DNA of 64,000 bases from Prolixibacteraceae bacterium (GTDB taxonomy: Bacteria; Bacteroidota; Bacteroidia; Bacteroidales; Prolixibacteraceae). Both the position numbers and the translations under genes were made by a program. Below are positions 54,129 through 61,043 of this stretch, piece by piece. Within the stretch, counting starts at the first letter, position 1. Each line of letters begins with the position of its first letter. The DNA is taken from assembly GCA_019163175.1 (NCBI GenBank), contig JAFLKN010000029.1, positions 21,927-85,926 on the forward strand, read 5' to 3'. Below the pieces are notes generated by a model. The model ran no database searches. It was not told the origin of the DNA and worked only from the letters and a program-made list of their open reading frames with translations.

Positions 54129-54608
54129 ATGAATAGTATAGCAAAATATTTTAGCGACATATTTAAAGGAATTTCCTCGTTGTGGGCAGGAATGCGCATC
54201 ACAGGAAAATACTTTTTTAGTCCGGGGGCAATTGTTACACAGCAATATCCTGAAAACCGCGCAACCTTAAAAATGGAAGAACGGTTTAAAGGCGAAATCG
54301 TAATGCCTCACGATGCAAATAACCTGCATGCCTGCACCGGTTGCGGAATTTGCGAGATGAACTGTCCAAATGGATCTATCGAAATTTTGACTGATCGTGT
54401 TGCAAATGCTGAAGGCAAAATGGAGCGAGTTATCGATAAACACATCTATCATCTATCGATGTGTACATTTTGTGGTTTGTGTGTAAAAACATGTCCATCA
54501 GATGCATTGGCTTTTGGTCAGGAATTCGAACATGCAGTTTTTGACCGGAGTAAACTCACCAAAGTCTTGAACCAACCGGGTTCGAAGATTAGAAAGGAGG
54601 CTAAGTAA
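54129..54608 (+). CDS. nuoI: NADH-quinone oxidoreductase subunit I
   Basis: A ferredoxin-like subunit with two [4Fe-4S] sites: CTGCGICEMNCPNG and CTFCGLCVKTCPSDAL. The length is 159 residues. It abuts nuoJ with a one-base overlap of stop and start (TAATG). Confidence 0.95.
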   Translation: MNSIAKYFSDIFKGISSLWAGMRITGKYFFSPGAIVTQQYPENRATLKMEERFKGEIVMPHDANNLHACTGCGICEMNCPNGSIEILTDRVANAEGKMERVIDKHIYHLSMCTFCGLCVKTCPSDALAFGQEFEHAVFDRSKLTKVLNQPGSKIRKEAK

Positions 54609-55126
54609 TGAATGTATTCATGTTTTATATGTTTTCAGGAATAATCCTGATTTGTTCGCTTCTTACGATCACAACACGAAAAATATTACGTGCAGCTGTT
54701 TATCTGCTTTGCGTTCTGTTGGCAACTGCTGGCTTGTATTTCATGTTGAACTACCAGTTTATGGCAGCCGTTCAGCTTACTTTATATGCCGGAGGTATCG
54801 TGGTACTTATAATTTTCAGTATCCTGTTAACACACCACATTTCTCATCGGTTTAAACATCCTGATATCACCAAACTACTAATGGGTATTGGTGCCGCAGC
54901 TGTTGGAAGCGGATTGGTTATCGCAACCATCCTCTCCCACTCTTTTCAGGCTGGATCGACTCCGGAACTGCCAGTTGATATGACTGTGATTGGTACTCAA
55001 CTTTTAAGCACCGAAAAGAACGGATATGTATTGCCATTTGAGCTGATCAGTATTTTGTTGCTGGCTGCGATGATCGCTGCAATTGTAATTGCTAAAAAAG
55101 ATAAAAATAAAAACTCAGAAATATGA
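54608..55126 (+). CDS. nuoJ: NADH-quinone oxidoreductase subunit J
   Basis: A five-helix membrane subunit (FYMFSGIILICSLLTI, AAVYLLCVLLATAGLYFML, QLTLYAGGIVVLIIFSILLTHH). The C-terminal tail is 172 residues long overall. It overlaps nuoK by four bases. Confidence 0.92.
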   Translation: MNVFMFYMFSGIILICSLLTITTRKILRAAVYLLCVLLATAGLYFMLNYQFMAAVQLTLYAGGIVVLIIFSILLTHHISHRFKHPDITKLLMGIGAAAVGSGLVIATILSHSFQAGSTPELPVDMTVIGTQLLSTEKNGYVLPFELISILLLAAMIAAIVIAKKDKNKNSEI

Positions 55127-55440
55127 TTCAGGGAATTCCACTCGAACATTTTTTAATCGTGAGCACCATCATGTTTTTTCTCGGTGTTTGCGGTTTCATT
55201 ATTCGCCGAAACTTGATCACCATGTTAATGGCTATTGAACTCATCCTGAATTCGGTCAATATCAATTTTGTTGTTTTCAACCGGTATCTGTATCCCGATC
55301 AGTTGCAGGGACAATTCTTCTCCCTTTTTATTGTTGGAATTGCCGCCGCTGAAGCATCGGTTGCCATCGCGCTAATCATCAACATTTACAGAAAGCTACA
55401 GAACATTGATGTTGAAAACGTTAATGAATTGAAATTCTAA
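55123..55440 (+). CDS. nuoK: NADH-quinone oxidoreductase subunit K
   Basis: A three-helix subunit of 105 residues with the conserved membrane glutamates (MAIELILNSVNINFV and AAAEASVAIALIINIYR). It is the small proton-pathway subunit. Confidence 0.95.
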   Translation: MIQGIPLEHFLIVSTIMFFLGVCGFIIRRNLITMLMAIELILNSVNINFVVFNRYLYPDQLQGQFFSLFIVGIAAAEASVAIALIINIYRKLQNIDVENVNELKF

Positions 55441-55452
55441 AATTTAAGAACA

Positions 55453-57372
55453 ATGACAGGATATACATACACTGTATTCATTATACTGATTCCGCTGGTA
55501 ATGTTTTTGGTTACCGGGCTACTCGGAATGAAATGGAGACCTATCGTTTCAGGATTGTTGGGTACTATCGGAATGGGAACGTCATGGGCTCTTTCGCTAA
55601 TGACTGCCGGAAGTTATTTCTTTGGAGGTGCGCATCATGCAGAGGGGTTTCAATCTATTATCCCGTTTGAATTAACCTGGTTGAGATTTACGGAAACCCT
55701 GATTATAAAAATGGGCATCTTGCTTGATCCAATTTCGGTAATGATGTTGGTTGTTATTACTACGATCTCATTCATGGTGCACCTTTACAGCTTGGGTTAT
55801 ATGCACGGAGAAAAAGGATTTCAACGTTTCTACGCATTTTTATCATTATTCACCTTTTCGATGTTGGGATTGGTTATTGCAACCAACATTTTCCAGATGT
55901 ACATTTTCTGGGAATTGGTAGGTGTCAGTTCCTTCCTCCTGATTGGTTTCTACTACCAAAAACCGTCGGCAGTATCTGCATCAAAAAAAGCATTTATTGT
56001 TACCCGCTTCGCCGATTTAGGTTTCCTTATCGGTATTCTGATACTTTCGTTTGTTACCGGAACTTTTGATTTCGCTAAACTTACTGAACCAGGAACAGCA
56101 ATCTTCGGAAGCGCTGCTTCGATGAGTTTCATGGGTATTTCGGCCATGACCTGGGCCATGACATTGATTTTTATCGGTGGTGCAGGTAAATCGGCCATGT
56201 TTCCGTTACACATTTGGTTACCCGATGCAATGGAAGGTCCAACTCCGGTTTCGGCATTGATTCACGCAGCAACCATGGTTGTTGCCGGTGTATTTTTGGT
56301 TGCCCGTATGTTTCCGGTAATCCATTTTCAGGCACCAGCTGCTCAGGAAATCATTGGTTATGTTGGTGGATTCACTTCGCTCTTTGCTGCGGTAATCGCC
56401 ATTACACAATACGACATTAAACGCGTTTTGGCATTTTCAACCTTATCACAATTGGGTTACATGATGCTTGCCCTTGGGGTTTCAGGATACGGTGGTGAAG
56501 AAGGTTTAGGTTACATGGCTTCCATGTTCCACCTGTTTACACATGCCATGTTTAAAGCATTGCTTTTCCTTGGCGCCGGTTCAATCATCCATGCTGTTCA
56601 TTCCAACTACATGTACGATATGGGCGGTTTGCGCAAATATTTGCCAATCACACATATTACCTTCCTGATTGCCTGTTTGACTATTGCCGGAGTTCCATTT
56701 CTTTCAGGATTCTTTAGTAAAGATGAAATTTTAGTTGCTGCCTTACACCACAACAAAATATTGTTTGCTGTTGAGTTTATTGTTGCCGGTTTAACCGCAT
56801 TTTATATGTTCCGTTTATACTTCAGTGTATTCTGGGGAAAAGACAGACATTATCATCACACTCCGCACGAAAGCCCGCTGGTAATGACTATTCCATTGAT
56901 GTTTTTGGCTGTAGCTTCTATTTTTGCCGGATATATTCCATTCCATCATTTAGTTACTTCTGACAAAATCGGGTTCGCTACAGAAATGAACTATATGGTA
57001 GCTGTTCCATCGGTACTTATCGGATTGTTTGGTATCGCAATGGCATGGATACTTTACAAGAAAGAAAGTGATGTACCTGCTAAATTAGCGAAGAGTTGGG
57101 GTATTTTATATACTGCAACCTACAACAAGTTTTATTGGGACGAAATCTATTTGTTTGTAACCCGGAAGATCATCTTCAATTATATATCACGTCCAATTGC
57201 CTGGTTCGACCGTCACATCATTGATGGATTCATGGTTGGAATTGGCTTGGTCACCGAGAAAGTATCCTATCAGATTAAAGGAATGCAATCAGGACAATTG
57301 CAGCATTATGCATTTATGTTCGTTGCAGGTACTTTGGCTTTGGCACTTTCGATGATCTATTTCTTGATGTAA
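55453..57372 (+). CDS. nuoL: NADH-quinone oxidoreductase subunit L
   Basis: A 639-residue antiporter-like proton channel with the family helix motifs (YIFWELVGVSSFLLIGFYY, GAGKSAMFPLHIWLPDAMEGPTPVSALIHAATMVVAGVFLVARM in runs, HLFTHAMFKALLFLGAGSIIH) and a C-terminal lateral helix. It ends with an extra helix (FMFVAGTLALALSMIYFLM). Confidence 0.95.
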   Translation: MTGYTYTVFIILIPLVMFLVTGLLGMKWRPIVSGLLGTIGMGTSWALSLMTAGSYFFGGAHHAEGFQSIIPFELTWLRFTETLIIKMGILLDPISVMMLVVITTISFMVHLYSLGYMHGEKGFQRFYAFLSLFTFSMLGLVIATNIFQMYIFWELVGVSSFLLIGFYYQKPSAVSASKKAFIVTRFADLGFLIGILILSFVTGTFDFAKLTEPGTAIFGSAASMSFMGISAMTWAMTLIFIGGAGKSAMFPLHIWLPDAMEGPTPVSALIHAATMVVAGVFLVARMFPVIHFQAPAAQEIIGYVGGFTSLFAAVIAITQYDIKRVLAFSTLSQLGYMMLALGVSGYGGEEGLGYMASMFHLFTHAMFKALLFLGAGSIIHAVHSNYMYDMGGLRKYLPITHITFLIACLTIAGVPFLSGFFSKDEILVAALHHNKILFAVEFIVAGLTAFYMFRLYFSVFWGKDRHYHHTPHESPLVMTIPLMFLAVASIFAGYIPFHHLVTSDKIGFATEMNYMVAVPSVLIGLFGIAMAWILYKKESDVPAKLAKSWGILYTATYNKFYWDEIYLFVTRKIIFNYISRPIAWFDRHIIDGFMVGIGLVTEKVSYQIKGMQSGQLQHYAFMFVAGTLALALSMIYFLM

Positions 57373-57393
57373 AATTTTATAAAATATATTCGA

Positions 57394-58899
57394 ATGAATA
57401 TTCTGACTTTATTAGTAGTAATACCGGTTTTAACCATCATCGCCATCCTTTTCACAAAGGATTTAAAGGGAGCGAGAATGGCTTCAGCAGTCGGGATGGG
57501 TATTCAGCTCATCACTACAGCGGTACTTTTGTTCATGTATTTGGGTGCACGAAAAACAGGCGACATGCACGAAATGCTGTTTACCGCCGACTACACCTGG
57601 TTCAAGAGTTTAAATATCCATTATTTCATTGGAGTCGACGGTATTGCGGTTGCGATGCTTTGCCTGACTTCGATAGTAGTTTTTGCCGGAATATTTGCCT
57701 CCTGGGAAATGGAATACCTTTCCAGAGAGTTTTTCATTTCGCTTATTCTGCTGGCAACCGGTGTTTACGGATTCTTTATTTCGCTCGACCTGTTTACCAT
57801 GTTCCTGTTCTATGAAGTTGCTGTAATCCCGATGTACCTTTTGATTGGTATCTGGGGTAGCGGTCCGAAAGAAAGTTCAGCGATGAAGTTGACATTGATG
57901 TTGATGGGAGGTTCCGCCCTGTTGATGGTTGGTATCTTTGGTATCTATTACAATTCGGCTCCGGATGGAGGTCCACTAACTTTTAATATTCTTGAAATTG
58001 CTAAAATACAAATGCCAGTTGAAGCACAGCGATTCTTTTTCCCATTCACCTTTGTAGGATTCGGAATTTTAGGTGCTTTGTTTCCCTTCCATACTTGGTC
58101 TCCCGATGGTCATGCTTCGGCGCCAACAGCGGTTTCCATGCTTCATGCCGGAGTATTGATGAAACTTGGAGGATACGGATGTTTCCGTGTTGCTATGTTC
58201 CTGATGCCTCAGGCTGCACAAGAAATGGCATGGATATTCATCATCCTGACAACCATTAGCGTTGTTTACGGTGCTTTCGGAGCAATCTGGCAGAAAGACC
58301 TTAAATTCATCAACGCTTACTCTTCAGTAAGCCATTGCGGATTGGTAATTTTCGCCCTCCTGATGATGAATCAAACAGCCATGGATGGAGCAATTCTTCA
58401 AATGATTTCGCACGGTTTAATGACAGCCCTTTTCTTCGCCTTGATTGGTATGATCTACGGACGTACCCATACAAGAAATGTTACTGAAATGGGCGGTTTG
58501 ATGAAAGTTATTCCTTTCCTTGCCGTAGTTTACATGATCGCCGGCTTCGCTTCTTTAGGATTACCCGGATTAAGCGGATTTGTGGCTGAAATGACTGTAT
58601 TTGTTGGAGCTTTCCAGCATACCGATATGTTCCATCGTGTAGTAACTGTTATTGTGGCTTCGTCAATTGTAATCACTGCGGTTTATATTCTGCGTGTGGT
58701 TGGAATGATGTTGCTTGGCCCGATAAAAGATAAACATCATGAACATTTGGAAGATGCCAAATGGTTCGAAAAACTAAGTACAGTAACTCTGGTATTGGCT
58801 GTAGCAGCAATTGGTATTGCTCCTCTTTGGCTGTCGGATATTATTTTATCCAGTTTAAAACCAATTGTTGACAAACTTGCAATGGTCATTCCTTTTTAA
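57394..58899 (+). CDS. nuoM: NADH-quinone oxidoreductase subunit M
   Basis: A 501-residue antiporter-like subunit (YFIGVDGIAVAMLCLTSIVVF, FYEVAVIPMYLLIGIWG, LGALFPFHTWSPDGHASAPTAVSMLHAGVLMKLGGYG in runs, SHGLMTALFFALIGMIYGRTHTR, ASLGLPGLSGFVAE). It starts 21 bases after nuoL. Confidence 0.95.
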   Translation: MNILTLLVVIPVLTIIAILFTKDLKGARMASAVGMGIQLITTAVLLFMYLGARKTGDMHEMLFTADYTWFKSLNIHYFIGVDGIAVAMLCLTSIVVFAGIFASWEMEYLSREFFISLILLATGVYGFFISLDLFTMFLFYEVAVIPMYLLIGIWGSGPKESSAMKLTLMLMGGSALLMVGIFGIYYNSAPDGGPLTFNILEIAKIQMPVEAQRFFFPFTFVGFGILGALFPFHTWSPDGHASAPTAVSMLHAGVLMKLGGYGCFRVAMFLMPQAAQEMAWIFIILTTISVVYGAFGAIWQKDLKFINAYSSVSHCGLVIFALLMMNQTAMDGAILQMISHGLMTALFFALIGMIYGRTHTRNVTEMGGLMKVIPFLAVVYMIAGFASLGLPGLSGFVAEMTVFVGAFQHTDMFHRVVTVIVASSIVITAVYILRVVGMMLLGPIKDKHHEHLEDAKWFEKLSTVTLVLAVAAIGIAPLWLSDIILSSLKPIVDKLAMVIPF

Positions 58900-58927
58900 T
58901 TTAACCTGAATTCAAATACCGAAAAAT

Positions 58928-60355
58928 ATGAATCTCGGACAATTTATACTCATGCGACACGAATTGCTGCTCACACTAGCTGCAGTTGCGATTTTGATCG
59001 CAGAAGTTGCAACCAGCGAAAAGAATAAAGCGCGGGTCATTCCATTTGCTCTCGGTCTTTTTGCTTTGGTAACCATCATCGGATTTATTCCCGGACAGGA
59101 AGGAACCTTGTTTGGCGGATCATATCAGTCGAGCCAGCTAACGATGTTCATGAAAAACATCCTGAACATGGCCGTTCTGATCATTTTCCTGCAGGCCGAA
59201 GGCTGGCTGCGTAAAGAAGAGAATCTGGATAAAATCAGTGAATATTTCATTCTGACCATATCGACGCTAATCGGGATGAACTTTATGATTTCGGCTGGCG
59301 ATTTTCTGATTTTCTACATCGGATTAGAAACAGCTACCATTCCAATTGCCGGTTTGGCCGCATTCGATAAATACAAAAGTCAGTCGGCTGAAGCGGGTAT
59401 CAAATTGATTTTATCCTCGGCACTTTCTTCCGGAGTTTTGTTATTCGGTCTTTCATTGCTTTATGGAGCAACCGGATCAATTTATTTTGTCGACATAGCA
59501 ACTAAAATACAACCAAATGCTTTAATTGCACTTGGTTTTATCTTTTTCGTGAGTGGAATGGGCTTCAAAATATCGCTGGTTCCTTTCCATTTTTGGACTG
59601 CCGACGTGTACGAAGGTGCACCAATCAATGTGACATCCTATCTTTCAGTAGTTTCAAAAGGAGCCGCAGCATTCATTTTCACAATAATTCTGTTCACAGT
59701 CTTCAAAAATATTGTTGACATGTGGCAACCTCTTATTTATACACTGGCTGTTTTCACCATGACATTGGCCAACCTGTTTGCCTTACGTCAGAATAACATT
59801 AAACGTTTCCTGGCTTTTTCATCTATCGCTCAGGCCGGATTTATTTTACTTGGAGTTTTGGGTGTTGGTGAATTAGGAATGACTTCAGTTGTTTATTTTG
59901 TGCTGGTTTATGTTTTCACTAACCTGGGCGCATTCGGTGTGGTCGCTGCCATTCACAATGCTTCAGGTGTAGAAACAATTTCAGGATACAATGGCCTTTA
60001 TAAGACCAATCCAAAGCTCAGTTTACTTATGACTTTGGCTTTGTTCTCTTTGGCAGGTATTCCACCTGTTGCTGGTTTCTTCGGAAAATTCTTCCTGTTT
60101 ACCGCAGCTGCCGGAAGCGGATATTACATTCTGGTCTTGATTGCCGTATTGAATGCCACCATCTCACTTTATTATTACCTGAAAGTTGTAAAAGCCATGT
60201 TCATCGATCAGAATGATCAGCCTATTCCAACTTTCCGTAGTTCAAATGCCATGCGGATTGCTTTAGTGATGTGTGTTGCAGGTGTATTTATTATCGGTTT
60301 TGCCAGCGGAATCTTCGAATATATTCGTAACATCAGCCAATTGTTTCTAAACTAA
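58928..60355 (+). CDS. nuoN: NADH-quinone oxidoreductase subunit N
   Basis: A 475-residue antiporter-like subunit (FLIFYIGLETATIPIAGLAAF, GFKISLVPFHFWTADVYEGAPINVTSYLSVVSKGAA in runs, AFSSIAQAGFILLGVLG, LALFSLAGIPPVAGFFGKFFLF). It is the last gene of the nuo operon. Confidence 0.95.
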   Translation: MNLGQFILMRHELLLTLAAVAILIAEVATSEKNKARVIPFALGLFALVTIIGFIPGQEGTLFGGSYQSSQLTMFMKNILNMAVLIIFLQAEGWLRKEENLDKISEYFILTISTLIGMNFMISAGDFLIFYIGLETATIPIAGLAAFDKYKSQSAEAGIKLILSSALSSGVLLFGLSLLYGATGSIYFVDIATKIQPNALIALGFIFFVSGMGFKISLVPFHFWTADVYEGAPINVTSYLSVVSKGAAAFIFTIILFTVFKNIVDMWQPLIYTLAVFTMTLANLFALRQNNIKRFLAFSSIAQAGFILLGVLGVGELGMTSVVYFVLVYVFTNLGAFGVVAAIHNASGVETISGYNGLYKTNPKLSLLMTLALFSLAGIPPVAGFFGKFFLFTAAAGSGYYILVLIAVLNATISLYYYLKVVKAMFIDQNDQPIPTFRSSNAMRIALVMCVAGVFIIGFASGIFEYIRNISQLFLN

Positions 60356-60368
60356 TAATACTCTTAAA

Positions 60369-60689
60369 ATGCCTCTCAATAAAGGAAAACATATAATAGA
60401 AGAAATTGACGGAGTTCGCTGCTCGTTGGTTGAAAAAGGAGTGTCGCCGGAACGTACCGAATTTCTAAAAAAGCTACTTGAATTAAATAAATTCACTGTA
60501 AAAGTTGCTTCAGAAGGAGAAACCGGAACTTTCAAAGTGGGCGTTACCGACATGCTTTTCAATCCGGTTGTGGATGTCTATAAACGAAGCTTAAAAAGTC
60601 TTTCAGGAAAGAAGGTAACTCCAGCCTATTGGTTGCAGGAATCGGATAAGGAAAGTGAAGCAGAAGTACATTATTGGGACTTTAAATAG
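60369..60689 (+). CDS. Small conserved hypothetical protein
   Basis: A 106-residue soluble protein starting 13 bases after nuoN and ending before a strong terminator, so probably co-transcribed with complex I. Recognisable segments are HIIEEIDGVRCSLVEKGVSPERTEFLKKLLELNKF and VKVASEGETGTFKVGVTDMLFNPVVDVYKRSLKSL (each in shorter runs). I do not recognise a domain of known function; similar proteins occur in other Bacteroidota by memory. A link to complex I is suggested only by position. Confidence 0.75.
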   Translation: MPLNKGKHIIEEIDGVRCSLVEKGVSPERTEFLKKLLELNKFTVKVASEGETGTFKVGVTDMLFNPVVDVYKRSLKSLSGKKVTPAYWLQESDKESEAEVHYWDFK

Positions 60690-60750
60690 CAGTTCAAGCT
60701 ATTTAAACTAGCTTGCAGGCCACAAAGTCATCAAATAAACTCATAAAAGA

Positions 60751-60788
60751 AGACCGTCTCAATTTAATTTTGAGACGGTCTCTTTTTT
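60751..60788 (+). terminator. Terminator of the complex I operon
   Basis: Perfect 12-base arms AGACCGTCTCAA and TTGAGACGGTCT around a seven-base loop, followed by CTTTTTTT on the plus strand. Also usable by the minus-strand gene ending at 60796. Confidence 0.95.
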
Positions 60789-60795
60789 TACTTAG

Positions 60796-61020
60796 CTATT
60801 TTTTCCAGATTCCCCCACCACCGGTTGGGGAGCCTCCGCCACCCGTTGGAGGTGGTGGTGCAGGTGAAGTATGAGCTTCTGCCTGACTGTTAAGCAAGAT
60901 CATCATGGTTGCGGCCGAAACGGCCATATAACCAGCTTTCTTTATTGCTTCTTTGCGCGATATTGTTTTATCCGCAACATCATCGACTCCCTTTTTCGCT
61001 AATTTTTCCATCTCTTTCAT
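60796..61020 (-). CDS. Small Tat-like exported peptide with Pro/Gly-rich tail
   Basis: Not recognised as a named family. The 74 residues contain a basic stretch and SRKEAIKKAGYMAVSAATMMILL, resembling a Tat-type signal with R-K in place of the twin arginine, followed by a possible cleavage after AEA. The mature part would be only about 25 residues (HTSPAPPPPTGGGGSPTGGGGIWKK, in shorter runs). It starts 24 bases after the large T9SS adhesin gene in the same direction, so the two are probably co-transcribed. Possible roles include a secreted structural peptide or a peptide precursor. Confidence 0.6.
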   Translation of the reverse strand: MKEMEKLAKKGVDDVADKTISRKEAIKKAGYMAVSAATMMILLNSQAEAHTSPAPPPPTGGGGSPTGGGGIWKK

Positions 61021-61043
61021 GATATATCTGTTTTATATTTATA

